A DNA stretch of 64,000 nucleotides from Streptomyces sp. CB01249 (GTDB taxonomy: Bacteria; Actinomycetota; Actinomycetes; Streptomycetales; Streptomycetaceae), in NCBI RefSeq assembly GCF_001905735.1, contig NZ_LISW01000009.1, forward strand, positions 181,262 to 245,261, given 5' to 3'. Position 1 is the first letter of the stretch. Each line of letters begins with the position of its first letter. The notes under the pieces were generated by a model, which was not told where the DNA came from, did no database searches, and worked only from the letters and a program-made list of their open reading frames with translations. Position numbers and translations under genes: made by a program. Shown here in pieces: positions 15,691 to 24,522 of the stretch.

Positions 15691-16907
15691 CGGACGGCGC
15701 CCTGGGTATCGGCCTGGCCGGCTGCGGCGGGTTCGCGGAGTTCGTCCTGGACGCGATCGCCGGGCTGCCCGGACTGCGGCTCGCGGCGGTCGCCGACCCC
15801 TCGCGGGAGCGGGCCCGGCTGCTCGGTGAGCGGCACGGCGTCCCGGCGCTGGGTTCGCTGGACGAGCTCCTTCAGCGGGACGACGTGGCGGCCGTGCTGA
15901 TCGCCACCCCGCCGGCCACCCATGCCGCGATGGCCACGGCCGCGCTGCGCGCGGGGCGCCACGTCTTCTGCGAGAAGCCTCTCGCCACCACGACCGAGGA
16001 CGCCTCGGCGGTCGTCCACGAGGCACGGCTCGCCGGGCGCGCCCTGGTCGTGGACCACGTACTGCGCTACAACCCGCTGCTGCGGGCCGTCGAGCGGCTG
16101 ACCGGGCGGGGGCTGCTCGCGCCGCCGCGCCGGTTCCTGTTCGAGAACGACGCGTCCGACGAGGACCTGGGCCCCGGCCACTGGTTCTGGGACCCGGCCC
16201 ACAGCGGCGGCATCTTCATCGAGCACGGCGTCCACTTCTTCGACGCCGCCCGGGCCCTCCTCGGCACCGATCCGCTGAGCGTGCGGGCCACCGCGGTCGG
16301 CCGCCCCGGCGGCCCGGTCGACATGGTCAGCGCCGATGTGGTGCACCCCGGGGGCGTGCTCGCCTCGCACCTGCACTCCTTCACGCACGCCCATCGCGCC
16401 GAGCGGCAGCTGATGCGCCTGGACCACGGGTTCGCGGAGACGCGGATCAGCGGCTGGATCCCCGTACACGCGGAGATCACGGCCTGGGTGGACGAGGACG
16501 GTGCCCGCGCCTGGGAGGAGCTGCCGGGGCTGCGGGACGACCTGCTGGCCGTCGAGGGGTTCCGGCCCGGCGGCGGTGAGCGGATCACCGTCCGCGTGGA
16601 GCGGAACGCCGGGTCCGCCGCGCCGGCCCGGGGCCGGGGCGAGGTGCGGACCGTGCCGCACCGGGTGACCGCGGTCCTGGACCTCGGCGGCGAGCCGCGC
16701 AAGCCGTATGTGTACGCGCAGAGCGTGCGCGCGGCGATGGCCGACCTGGTGCGGGCGGCCCGGACCGGCGCGCCCCCGGTGGCCGGACCGGTCAGCGGTT
16801 TCGCGGCGGTCGCGGTCGCCGAGGCGGCCACGGTCGCCGCCGCGACCGGCGCCGAGCAGCACGTGCTGTCGCCCGGCCCGGCCCTCTTCGAAGGAGTCCC
16901 CGCATGA
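15687..16907 (+). CDS. Gfo/Idh/MocA-family sugar oxidoreductase
   Basis: A 406-residue NAD(P)-dependent oxidoreductase. The Rossmann fold opens with GIGLAGCGGFAEFVLDA; the nucleotide and substrate segment CEKPLATTTEDA (about residues 92-103) carries the family lysine in EKP. The C-terminal alpha/beta domain includes GGIFIEHGVHFFDAARAL with the conserved catalytic-type histidine. Such enzymes oxidise, reduce or epimerise sugars. Here it may oxidise a sugar released from, or attached to, the imported glycoside. It is translationally coupled to both neighbours through ATGA overlaps at 15687 and 16904. Confidence 0.88.
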   Translation: MTDGALGIGLAGCGGFAEFVLDAIAGLPGLRLAAVADPSRERARLLGERHGVPALGSLDELLQRDDVAAVLIATPPATHAAMATAALRAGRHVFCEKPLATTTEDASAVVHEARLAGRALVVDHVLRYNPLLRAVERLTGRGLLAPPRRFLFENDASDEDLGPGHWFWDPAHSGGIFIEHGVHFFDAARALLGTDPLSVRATAVGRPGGPVDMVSADVVHPGGVLASHLHSFTHAHRAERQLMRLDHGFAETRISGWIPVHAEITAWVDEDGARAWEELPGLRDDLLAVEGFRPGGGERITVRVERNAGSAAPARGRGEVRTVPHRVTAVLDLGGEPRKPYVYAQSVRAAMADLVRAARTGAPPVAGPVSGFAAVAVAEAATVAAATGAEQHVLSPGPALFEGVPA

Positions 16908-18511
16908 GCTGGTGGCAGGACATGGTCTGCTACGAGGTGTACCCCCGGGCGTTCGCCGACTCGGACGGGGACGGCACGGGCGATCTGGCGGGCCTGACCG
17001 CCCGCCTGGAACACATCAGGGACCTGGGCGCGGACGCGGTGTGGTGCACCCCGTTCTACCCGTCGCCGCTGGCCGACGGCGGCTACGACATCTCGGACTA
17101 CACGGGGGTCGCCCCGGACCTGGGGACGGACGCGGACGCCGGGCGGCTGACCGCCCGCGCCCACGAGCTGGGCCTCAAGCTGATCGTGGACCTCGTCCCG
17201 AACCACACGTCGGACCGCCACCCATGGTTCCTGGACGCGCTCGCGGCGGGCCCGGAGTCGACGGAGCGGGAGATGTACCTGTTCCGGGCGGGGCGGGGCG
17301 AGGCCGGGGAACTGCCTCCGAACGACTGGCAGTCGGCGTTCGGCGGGCCCGCCTGGACGCGGGTCGCGGACGGCGAGTGGTACTGCCATCTGCACGCCCC
17401 CGAGCAGCCCGACCTGAACTGGCGCAACCCGAAGGTGCGCGACGCGTTCACGGAGGTCCTGCGCTACTGGCTGGACCGGGGGGTGGACGGCTTCCGGGTG
17501 GACGTGGCGCACGCCCTGTTCAAGGCGGAGGGCCTGCCGGACGCCGGGCCCGGGCAGCACGCCGATCCGCTGCGCAACCACCTGATGCCGTACTACGACC
17601 AGGAGGAGCTGCACCCGCTGTACCGCGAGTGGCGGGCGCTGCTCGACACCCATCCGGCGCCGCCGGGGGCGGTGGCGCCGCACGACCGGGTGATGGTCGC
17701 GGAGTCGGCCGTCTTCGACCCGGCGCGGCTGGCCCGCTACATCCGCCCGGACGAGATGCACCAGGCGTTCAACTTCGCCTTCCTGGAGGCGGCTTGGGAC
17801 CCGGCGGAGCTGCGGCGCGTCATCGACGACTCGTTCGGGGTGCCGGGCGCGGCCGTCACCTGGCTGCTCTCCAGCCATGACGCGGTGCGTCCGGTCACCC
17901 GGTACGGCTCGCTCGCGCGGGCCCGCGCCGCCGCGCTGCTGATGCTGGCGCTGCCCGGCTCCGCGTACCTCTACCAGGGCGAGGAGTTGGGCCTGCCCCA
18001 GGCCGAGGTGCCCGTCGACCGCATCCGCGACCCGTTGTGGGAGCGGTCCGGCCGCACCGAGCGCGGGCGCGACGGGGCGCGGGTGCCGATGCCGTGGTCC
18101 GGCGCGCGGGCGCCGTACGGCTTCACCACGGCGGACGCCGGGGCCACCTGGCTGCCGCAGCCCGACGGCTGGGCCGGTCTCACCGTCGCCGCGCAGGAGA
18201 CGGACCCCGGCTCGACGCTCGCCCTGTACCGGGCGGCGCTCCGGCTGCGCCGCGCCCATCCGGCCCCGGACCCGGCGGCGCCGCCCGTCTGGCTCTCGGA
18301 GCCGGGGGCGCCCGTCCTGGTGTTCCGGCGCGGGGAGTTGGGGTGCGCCGTCAATCTGGGCGCCGAGTCCGTACCCGCGCCCGGCCGCCCGCTGCTCAGC
18401 AGTGGACCGCTCGACGGGGACGCGCTGCCGCCCGACACGGCCGTGTGGTTCCTCGCCCCGCCCTCTTCCCGTACCGCCTCTGGAGACACCGATGACGACG
18501 CCCGTGACTGA
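16904..18511 (+). CDS. GH13 alpha-glucosidase-like hydrolase
   Basis: A 535-residue, non-secreted member of glycoside hydrolase family 13, oligo-1,6-glucosidase/alpha-glucosidase branch. The conserved regions are DLVPNHTSDRHPWF, GFRVDVAHAL with nucleophile Asp200, VMVAESAVF with acid/base Glu267, and LLSSHD with Asp326. The last is usually L-S-N-H-D, so the asparagine is replaced by serine. It likely trims alpha-glucosyl units from the imported oligosaccharide, which suggests that the transported glycan is mixed or that the operon serves more than one sugar. Its last 20 bp overlap the phosphomannomutase gene. Confidence 0.88.
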   Translation: MSWWQDMVCYEVYPRAFADSDGDGTGDLAGLTARLEHIRDLGADAVWCTPFYPSPLADGGYDISDYTGVAPDLGTDADAGRLTARAHELGLKLIVDLVPNHTSDRHPWFLDALAAGPESTEREMYLFRAGRGEAGELPPNDWQSAFGGPAWTRVADGEWYCHLHAPEQPDLNWRNPKVRDAFTEVLRYWLDRGVDGFRVDVAHALFKAEGLPDAGPGQHADPLRNHLMPYYDQEELHPLYREWRALLDTHPAPPGAVAPHDRVMVAESAVFDPARLARYIRPDEMHQAFNFAFLEAAWDPAELRRVIDDSFGVPGAAVTWLLSSHDAVRPVTRYGSLARARAAALLMLALPGSAYLYQGEELGLPQAEVPVDRIRDPLWERSGRTERGRDGARVPMPWSGARAPYGFTTADAGATWLPQPDGWAGLTVAAQETDPGSTLALYRAALRLRRAHPAPDPAAPPVWLSEPGAPVLVFRRGELGCAVNLGAESVPAPGRPLLSSGPLDGDALPPDTAVWFLAPPSSRTASGDTDDDARD

Positions 18512-19883
18512 ACCGACGCCCCGGACCGACCTGTCGGGGCTCGTCAAGGCGTACGACGTACGCGGTGTGGTGCCGGACCAGTGGGACGAGACGACGGCTG
18601 AGCTGTTCGGTGCCGCGTTCGTCCGGGTCACTGGTGCGGAGGCGATCGTGACGGGGCACGACATGCGGCCCTCCTCCCCCGGTCTTGCCCGGGCGTTCGC
18701 GCGGGGCGCCACGGCGCAGGGTGCGGACGTCACGGAGATCGGGCTGTGCTCGACGGACCAGCTGTACTACGCGTCGGGTTCGCTGGGGCTGGCCGGTGCG
18801 ATGTTCACCGCCTCGCACAACCCGGCCCGGTACAACGGCATCAAGCTGTGCCGGGCCGGTGCGGAGCCGGTGGGCCAGGACACCGGTCTCGCGGAGATCC
18901 GCGCGCTCGTGGAGCGGTGGACGGACGAGGGGGCGCCGGCCCCGGCCGCCCGCGCGGGTGCCGTCACCGGGCAGGACACCCTGGCGGGGTACGCCGCGTA
19001 TCTGCACTCCTTGGTGGACCTGTCCGCGATCCGTCCGCTGAAGGTGGTGGTGGACGCGGGCAACGGCATGGGCGGCCACACGGTCCCGACGGTGCTCGCG
19101 GGGCTGCCGCTGACGGTCGTGCCGATGTACTTCGAGCTGGACGGCACCTTCCCGAACCACGAGGCCAATCCGCTGGAACCGGCCAACATCGTGGACCTCC
19201 AGGCGCGGGTGCGGGCCGAGGGCGCCGATCTCGGGCTGGCCTTCGACGGCGACGCGGACCGCTGCTTCGTCGTGGACGAGAACGGCGACCCGGTCTCCCC
19301 GTCGGCGATCACGGCCCTGGTCGCCTCGCGCGAGCTGGCGCGGCACCCGGGCGCGACCGTCATCCACAACCTCATCACCTCGCGCGCGGTGCCCGAGGTG
19401 ATCCGCGCGGCGGGCGGCACCCCGGTCCGTACCCGGGTCGGCCACTCGTTCATCAAGGCCGAAATGGCCCGCACCGGGGCGGTGTTCGGCGGCGAGCACT
19501 CCGCGCACTACTACTTCCGCGACTTCTGGAACGCGGATACGGGCATGCTGGCCGCGCTCCACGTCCTCGCCGCGCTCGGCGGCCAGGACGGTCCGCTGTC
19601 CGCGCTGACCAGCCGCTTCGAGCGGTACGCCGCGTCGGGCGAGATCAACTCCACGGTCACCGACCAGGCCGCCCGCACGGCGGCGGTCCGCGCGGGCTGG
19701 GAGTCCCGCCCCGGCGTCACGGCCGACACCCTGGACGGGCTCACCGTCAGCGGTCCGGACTGGTGGTTCAACCTCCGCCCGTCCAACACGGAACCGCTGC
19801 TGCGGCTCAACGTGGAGGCGAGCACCGGCGAGTTGATGGCCCGGGTCCGGGACGAGGTGCTGGCGACGGTGCGCGAGGCCTGA
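18492..19883 (+). CDS. manB: Phosphomannomutase/phosphoglucomutase
   Basis: A 463-residue alpha-D-phosphohexomutase with all four domains. The phosphoserine loop is TASHNPARYNGIK with Ser108; the metal loop is DGDADRCF (Asp252, Asp254, Asp256); the sugar-binding loop reads GGEHSAHYYF; and the phosphate-binding C-terminal segment reads RPSNTEPLLRLNVEAS. GEHSAHYYF is typical of mannose- and glucose-active enzymes. In this operon it is expected to turn the mannose-1-phosphate from the GH130 enzyme into mannose-6-phosphate for glycolysis. A GGAG sequence sits 6 bp before the ATG, inside the overlapping GH13 gene. Streptomyces have other paralogues for cell-wall precursors, so this one looks catabolic. 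Confidence 0.92.
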   Translation: MTTPVTEPTPRTDLSGLVKAYDVRGVVPDQWDETTAELFGAAFVRVTGAEAIVTGHDMRPSSPGLARAFARGATAQGADVTEIGLCSTDQLYYASGSLGLAGAMFTASHNPARYNGIKLCRAGAEPVGQDTGLAEIRALVERWTDEGAPAPAARAGAVTGQDTLAGYAAYLHSLVDLSAIRPLKVVVDAGNGMGGHTVPTVLAGLPLTVVPMYFELDGTFPNHEANPLEPANIVDLQARVRAEGADLGLAFDGDADRCFVVDENGDPVSPSAITALVASRELARHPGATVIHNLITSRAVPEVIRAAGGTPVRTRVGHSFIKAEMARTGAVFGGEHSAHYYFRDFWNADTGMLAALHVLAALGGQDGPLSALTSRFERYAASGEINSTVTDQAARTAAVRAGWESRPGVTADTLDGLTVSGPDWWFNLRPSNTEPLLRLNVEASTGELMARVRDEVLATVREA

Positions 19884-19910
19884 CGGACACCGCCGGGCAC
19901 AATGCGGCCC

Positions 19911-20306
19911 ATGAGCCTGCACTACGAAGTCGTCTTCACCTGCTTCCTCCGCGCGGACACGCCCGCCCCGGTGCTGGACGCCCTGCGGTGGCACCTCGGC
20001 CTGACCGAGGAACCACCACCGGGGCACGGCGAGGAGGAGCACGCGTACCCGCTCCTCACCCCGGACCCGCACAGCCGTCTGCCCGGCGGTGACTTCGCGT
20101 CGCTCCGCCTCCAGGACGAGGGGTGGGGCCTGTACAGCCGCAACTACTGGATGGACGACGAGTTGGGCGAACTGGTCACGGTGCTGGACCTGTTGGCCCC
20201 GCACGTCGCGGGTCCCTGCCTCGGCGGCCACTTCCGCGAGGAGTACGACATCGAGCCGACGCACTTCACGTTCCGGGACGGCGCCTACGGCCCGTTGAAA
20301 CCGTGA
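19911..20306 (+). CDS. Conserved hypothetical protein
   Basis: A 131-residue soluble protein starting MSLHYEVVFTCFLRAD. It has alternating strands and helices and a compact C-terminal block, EEYDIEPTHFTFRDGAYGPL. I recognise no enzyme motif. The start is 27 bp after the phosphomannomutase stop, so read-through from the sugar operon is possible, but the content does not suggest sugar metabolism. Confidence 0.7.
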   Translation: MSLHYEVVFTCFLRADTPAPVLDALRWHLGLTEEPPPGHGEEEHAYPLLTPDPHSRLPGGDFASLRLQDEGWGLYSRNYWMDDELGELVTVLDLLAPHVAGPCLGGHFREEYDIEPTHFTFRDGAYGPLKP

Positions 20307-20328
20307 GGCCCCGGTCCCGTACGGGCAC

Positions 20329-20835
20329 CTACCCGGCGCCGTCCGTCAGGGTGACGGTGAGGGTGTCCTCGTCGCGGGTGAGGTGTTCGATGCTGACCGA
20401 GCCCTCCGCGCCGTTGTAGGTACCGGTGCCCCCGGTGACGGCGAACTCGTGTGTCCAGCGGCGTGAGTCGAGGGGCAGTTCGGTCACGGCGGGGAGCGGG
20501 CGCTGGAAGGCGGTGGAGGCTGTGATCATGCCGTCGGTGAGGGCCAGGACGAGCGTCGCCATGACGAAGGAGCCGTCGGGTCCCACGGTGACGGGCAGGC
20601 AGTGCGCGTTCTCGGTGCCCACGGCGCGGCCCTCGGCGTCCGTCAGGTCGTAGCGGACGTAGTACGGGACGCCGACGGTCAGGATGTCCGGGATGTTCGC
20701 GCCGGTGCGCCTGCCGTGCAGGATGAATTGCTGGTCGGCCCTCCGTTTCGCGTGGGCGGTTCCGGCGGCTCCGGCCACCAGTCCCCCGGTGATCGTCGCC
20801 GCCGAGGTCAGTTGCAGCATGCTTCTGCGGTCCAT
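20329..20835 (-). CDS. Secreted allene-oxide-cyclase/dirigent-like barrel protein
   Basis: A 168-residue exported protein. The N-terminus MDRRSMLQLTSAATITGG has a twin-arginine-like signal ending near AHA at about residue 29. The mature part resembles the allene oxide cyclase/dirigent barrel: a polar N-terminal strand, TENAHCLPVTVGPDGSFVMA in the middle, and FAVTGGTGTYNGAEGSVS near the C-terminus. That last glycine-rich G-G-T-G-x-Y-x-x-A-x-G motif is shared by these barrels. Bacterial members bind or shape small hydrophobic molecules; activity here is unknown. The start is the ATG at 20835 because it yields the signal peptide. Confidence 0.75.
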   Translation of the reverse strand: MDRRSMLQLTSAATITGGLVAGAAGTAHAKRRADQQFILHGRRTGANIPDILTVGVPYYVRYDLTDAEGRAVGTENAHCLPVTVGPDGSFVMATLVLALTDGMITASTAFQRPLPAVTELPLDSRRWTHEFAVTGGTGTYNGAEGSVSIEHLTRDEDTLTVTLTDGAG

Positions 20836-20922
20836 GCACGGGTAACGGCTCCCGGCCCCGGAACGGACCGCCCGCCGCCGAAAGATCACCGGAACGCAGG
20901 AGCCGCCCCTAGGCTTACGAGC

Positions 20923-21372
20923 GTGGAGATCACCGTACGAACCGCCGCCGCGCCGGACCTTCCCGCGCTGCTCGCCCTCTACCGCGAGCTGAACCCCGAC
21001 GACCCCGACCTGTCGCCGGAGACGGCCCGGGCGGGGTGGGAGCGCATCGCGGCACAGCAGGGGCGGACCGTTCTCGTCGCGGAGGCCGGCGGGTCCGTCG
21101 TCGGGACGGCCGACAGCATCGTCATGCCGAACCTGACGCGGGGCGGCCGGGGCATCCTCTTCGTGGAGAACGTGGTGGTCGCCGGGGCGGGGCGTCGCCA
21201 AGGCGTCGGGCGGCGGTTGCTGGACGCGGTGGTGGGCCTCGCGGAGGAGGCGGGCTGCTACAAGGTGCAGCTCCTCGCCGCCGATGACGCGTACGTCCAC
21301 ACGTTCTACGAGTCCTGCGGCTTCGAGCCGCGGGCCCAGGGCTTCCGGCGCTACCTCGCGCGCGAGGCGTGA
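20923..21372 (+). CDS. GNAT-family N-acetyltransferase
   Basis: A 149-residue GCN5-related acetyltransferase. Motif A, which binds acetyl-CoA, reads VENVVVAGAGRRQGVGRRLL with the R-x-x-G-x-G/A pattern, and the C-terminal strand reads FYESCGFEPRAQGFRRYL. The GTG at 20923 (VEITVRTAAAPDL) is the earliest start consistent with the fold. A TAGGCT -10-like hexamer at 20911-20916 leaves only about 6 bp to the GTG, so the transcript may be leaderless. The substrate is unknown. Confidence 0.87.
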   Translation: MEITVRTAAAPDLPALLALYRELNPDDPDLSPETARAGWERIAAQQGRTVLVAEAGGSVVGTADSIVMPNLTRGGRGILFVENVVVAGAGRRQGVGRRLLDAVVGLAEEAGCYKVQLLAADDAYVHTFYESCGFEPRAQGFRRYLAREA

Positions 21373-21385
21373 GCCGCGGCGCCGT

Positions 21386-22045
21386 TCAGCCGTCCGCGCC
21401 GAAGCGGTCCGGGGCCAGCGTCCTGAGCAGGGCGTTGACCACCAGGTCCGTCGAGGCGGCCATGTCCACGGCGCCGGGGGCCAGCAGCCACTGAACCTGG
21501 AGGCCGTCCATCACCGCGATGATCGCGTCGGCCGCGTGCTCAACCTTGTCCGTCCCGTCGTCGGGGAGGCCGCACGCCTCGCGGAGGGCGTCGGCGACGA
21601 GGCCCCGCAGCCCGTCGTAGCGGTCCCGGAAGTACTCCTGCGCCGGGTGGTCGTCCGTGACGGACTCCGCCGACAGGACGGCGTACAGGCGGACGATGCC
21701 CTCGCGTTCGGCGTTGCGGGTCGCCGTGTCGACCAGGTGGCGCAGGAACGCCAGGCCCTGCGGGCGGTCCGGGCCCAGCTGCTGGATGTCCGACTCGTCG
21801 CGCAGTTCGAGGACGCTGGTGAGCAGCAGCGCCTTGGACCGGAAGTAGTGCAGGACACCGGCCTGGGTGAGGCCGACCCGGTCGGCGATCTCGGCGAGCG
21901 AGGCGTTGTTGTAGCCACGGGCGGCGAAGGTGTCCATCGCGATGTGCAGGATGTCCCGCTGCCGCTGCTGGGCTTCCGGGCTCCTGGGCGTGCGGGGCTT
22001 GGCCGACCGGCCGGACCTGCCTGCTGACTGGTTGCTCACCGGCAC
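21386..22045 (-). CDS. TetR-family regulator, probably of the GH30 gene
   Basis: A 219-residue TetR protein. The helix-turn-helix lies at about residues 25-75 (RQRDILHIAMDTFAARGY, then ADRVGLTQAGVLHYFRSKA) and is followed by a helical ligand domain. A basic N-terminal tail (SGRSGRSAKPRTPRSP) precedes it. The gene is divergent from the secreted GH30 enzyme, and an inverted repeat at 22150-22163 lies between them. This is the usual arrangement for a repressor controlling both its own gene and its neighbour. The inducer may be an oligosaccharide released by the GH30 enzyme. Confidence 0.88.
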   Translation of the reverse strand: MPVSNQSAGRSGRSAKPRTPRSPEAQQRQRDILHIAMDTFAARGYNNASLAEIADRVGLTQAGVLHYFRSKALLLTSVLELRDESDIQQLGPDRPQGLAFLRHLVDTATRNAEREGIVRLYAVLSAESVTDDHPAQEYFRDRYDGLRGLVADALREACGLPDDGTDKVEHAADAIIAVMDGLQVQWLLAPGAVDMAASTDLVVNALLRTLAPDRFGADG

Positions 22046-22149
22046 AGCTTAGACCGGCGGGAACGGGGGTCAACGGGGGCGTCCGGGCCGCTGAACCAGG
22101 GGTCGCGGGGGCGCGGAAACCGCCCGCACCAATGCGCGTACGACTACTT

Positions 22150-22163
22150 ACTAACCACTTAGT
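22150..22163. promoter_or_regulatory. Inverted repeat ACTAA-CCAC-TTAGT, candidate TetR operator
   Basis: Perfect 5-bp arms with a 4-bp centre, plus a partly overlapping CCACT-T-AGTGG repeat (22155-22165), lie 104 bp upstream of the TetR start and 103 bp upstream of the GH30 start. The AT-rich arms stand out from the GC-rich context. Regulation of both divergent genes is the simplest reading. Confidence 0.55.
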
Positions 22164-22266
22164 GGGTGTGCTTTCATATCGCCGTCGTCCACGGAGCCCG
22201 CGCCTGACACGGTGTCCGAGGGACGCGCCATGTCCTCCCCCAGGCATGACCGAAGGAGAGCCGCAC

Positions 22267-24168
22267 ATGTCCCACGACACTCCCCCGCGCCCACGGGCGC
22301 GCGCCGCAGGCGCGGCCCTGGCGATGGCCGTCGCGGCCGTCGGCCTGGCCGGCAGCGGTACGGCCGCACAGGCCGCCGACCCCACAGCTCAGGTATGGGT
22401 CACCACCCCCGACGGCGCGAAGAAGCTGTCAGCCGAGGGCTCCGTCGCCTTCACCGGCTCGCCGCAGAGCGTCGACATCCGCGTCGACGCCAACAGCAAG
22501 GGCCAGAAGTACACCGGGGCGGGCGCCTCGGTCACCGGGGCCTCGGCCCACCTCATCCAGGGCCTTCCGCAGGACAAGCGGAACGCGCTGATGAGTTCGC
22601 TGTTCTCGTCCTCCGGCGACGGCATCGGGCTCAGCTATCTGCGCCAGCCGCTCGGCAGCAGCGACTTCAACGCGGACAACAGCCTCTACACGTACGAGGA
22701 CACCCCCGGCTCCTTCTCCATCGACCGGGACAAGGCCGAGATCATCCCGGTCCTGAAGCAGGCCACCTCGGTCAACCCGGCCATCCGCTTCATGGGCACC
22801 CCCTGGTCGCCGCCCGCCTGGATGAAGACCAACAACGCGCTCAACGGCGGCAGCCTCAAGACGGACAGTTACCAGGCCTACGCCGACTACCTGGTCAAGG
22901 CGATCAAGGCGTACGGGCAGCAGGGCATCACGCTCACCGACCTGACCGTGCAGAACGAGCCGGAGTTCGCGGCGAGTTACCCCTCGATGACCATGACGTC
23001 GTCCCAGCAGGCGGACTTCTTCAAGGTGCTCGACCGTACGCTGACGGCGGCGAACCTGCCGACGAACCTGCTGGCCTTCGACCACAACTGGGACCACCCC
23101 AACTACCCGTTGGAGGTGTTCAACGGGACCCCGGGCATGAGCCGGGTGATCGGCGCCGCGTTCCACTGCTACGGCGGGGACCCCTCCGCCCAGCAACAGG
23201 TCGTCAACGCCGGGAAGCGGGTGTTCTTCACCGAGTGCTCCGGCACGGAGAGCGCGGACCGGTCCGCCACGTTCGCCGACACCCTCAAGTGGCACGCCGA
23301 GAACCTCGTCGTGCAGAACATGCGCAACGGCGGCGAGACGGTCATCGACTGGAACCTGGCACTGGACCAGAACGGCGGCCCGCACCAGGGCGGTTGCTCG
23401 GACCGCTGCAACGGCGTCGTGGAGATCGCGAACGGCAATGTGACGCGCAACGCCGAGTACTACGTGCTGGGCCAGCTCTCCAAGTTCGTCAAGCCCGGCG
23501 CCACCCGCATCGGCTCGACCAGCCAGGGCAACGGCGGGGTGGAGAACGTCGCCTTCCAGAACCCGGACGGCACCCGTGCCGCGTACGTCGTCAACTCGGC
23601 CACCAGCGCGCAGAAGTTCTCGCTGACCGACAACGGCAGGTCGCTGGTCTACACGCTGCCCGCGGGCGCGGTCGCCACCTTCGTGTGGAGCGGCACCGAC
23701 GGCGGCACCACGGAGCCGCCCACCGGCTCCATCGACCCGTCCGCCTGGTACCGGGTGAAGAACGCCGGCAGCAGTGCCTGCCTGGACGCCGCCGACTGGG
23801 GCACCGCCGACGGGACCGCGCTCCAGCAGTGGAGCTGCACCACCGGCGCCAACCAGGGCTGGCAGTTCCGGTCCGCGGGTGACGGCACCTACCAGGTCGT
23901 CAACCGGCACAACAGCAAGGTGTGGGACGTCGACGGTGGCCCCGGCGCGACCGCGTCCGGCACCCGCGTGCACCTGTGGTCGTACGTGGGCGGCACCAAT
24001 CAGCAGTGGCGGGCGGAGCCCTCCGGCGCGGCCGGGCGCTACCGCTTCGTCGCCCGCAACAGCGGCAAGTGCCTGGCCGTGGACGGCGGGTCCACCGCCA
24101 ACGGGGCGCACCTCGCGCAGCAGCCGTGCGACGGATCGGCGGCGCAGACCTTCTCCCTGGAGAGCTGA
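22267..24168 (+). CDS. Secreted GH30 glycosidase with C-terminal ricin-type CBM13
   Basis: A 633-residue secreted enzyme. The signal peptide (residues 1-37) ends at TAAQA|AD. The GH30 barrel and side beta-domain cover about 60-490, with acid/base Glu231 in DLTVQNEPEF and nucleophile Glu323 in VFFTECSGTE; GTPWSPPAWMKTNN is a further family hallmark. A proline-rich linker (about 490-505) leads to a ricin-type carbohydrate-binding module (505-633) with repeated Q-x-W/F elements. Family members include endo-beta-1,6-glucanases and glucosylceramidase-like enzymes, and a fungal-wall glucanase is the likeliest role. A TetR gene is divergent and a strong hairpin follows at 24185-24213. Confidence 0.9.
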   Translation: MSHDTPPRPRARAAGAALAMAVAAVGLAGSGTAAQAADPTAQVWVTTPDGAKKLSAEGSVAFTGSPQSVDIRVDANSKGQKYTGAGASVTGASAHLIQGLPQDKRNALMSSLFSSSGDGIGLSYLRQPLGSSDFNADNSLYTYEDTPGSFSIDRDKAEIIPVLKQATSVNPAIRFMGTPWSPPAWMKTNNALNGGSLKTDSYQAYADYLVKAIKAYGQQGITLTDLTVQNEPEFAASYPSMTMTSSQQADFFKVLDRTLTAANLPTNLLAFDHNWDHPNYPLEVFNGTPGMSRVIGAAFHCYGGDPSAQQQVVNAGKRVFFTECSGTESADRSATFADTLKWHAENLVVQNMRNGGETVIDWNLALDQNGGPHQGGCSDRCNGVVEIANGNVTRNAEYYVLGQLSKFVKPGATRIGSTSQGNGGVENVAFQNPDGTRAAYVVNSATSAQKFSLTDNGRSLVYTLPAGAVATFVWSGTDGGTTEPPTGSIDPSAWYRVKNAGSSACLDAADWGTADGTALQQWSCTTGANQGWQFRSAGDGTYQVVNRHNSKVWDVDGGPGATASGTRVHLWSYVGGTNQQWRAEPSGAAGRYRFVARNSGKCLAVDGGSTANGAHLAQQPCDGSAAQTFSLES

Positions 24169-24184
24169 GCACCCTCGTCCGTGT

Positions 24185-24213
24185 GCCCCCGCGAGCGGTC
24201 CGCTCGCGGGGGC
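24185..24213. terminator. Strong hairpin terminator after the GH30 gene
   Basis: Two perfect 14-nt complementary arms (GCCCCCGCGAGCGG and CCGCTCGCGGGGGC) flank a single T, 17 bp after the GH30 stop. It also faces the end of the convergent small gene at 24235. Confidence 0.8.
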
Positions 24214-24234
24214 TTCGCGCGTACGCCGCCGGGC

Positions 24235-24522
24235 TCAGCCGAGACCGCGGTGGGCGGCCCACAGCGTGCCGGCGCGGCTCGCCCCCTCGGCGATCAGGGC
24301 CGCCAGTTCGGGCCGGTCGGGCACCGGGAACGACACGTAGGCACCGCGTCCGCCCTCCACCGGCCGCCCGTACGCCTTCGCGGCGAGGTGGCCATCGGGG
24401 AGGAGCCGGATGTTGAGGGTGGTGAGCTGGAACTCCGTCCCACGCCGGGTGTCGGTCCAGCGGAGCTCCGGCGGGATCGTGATGTTGACCGCCAGCGCAC
24501 TCACTTCCAGGTCTCCGCTCAT
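24235..24522 (-). CDS. Small conserved hypothetical protein
   Basis: A 95-residue protein starting MSGDLEVSALAVNITIPPEL, with a mixed alpha/beta composition and no membrane segment. The central part LRWTDTRRGTEFQLTTLNIR followed by GAYVSFPVPDRPELAALI has the look of a compact nucleic-acid- or ligand-binding fold, but I recognise no family. It converges on the GH30 gene and is divergent from the furan operon start at 24696. Confidence 0.6.
   Translation of the reverse strand: MSGDLEVSALAVNITIPPELRWTDTRRGTEFQLTTLNIRLLPDGHLAAKAYGRPVEGGRGAYVSFPVPDRPELAALIAEGASRAGTLWAAHRGLG

Noticed and set aside
16067..18733. An 888-codon open frame opposite the oxidoreductase and GH13 genes
   Set aside because: It spans two well-supported genes and has no domain of its own.
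20312..20328. CCCGTACGGG palindrome after the hypothetical gene as a terminator
   Set aside because: The stem is only five pairs and no extension is visible. It is too weak to list.
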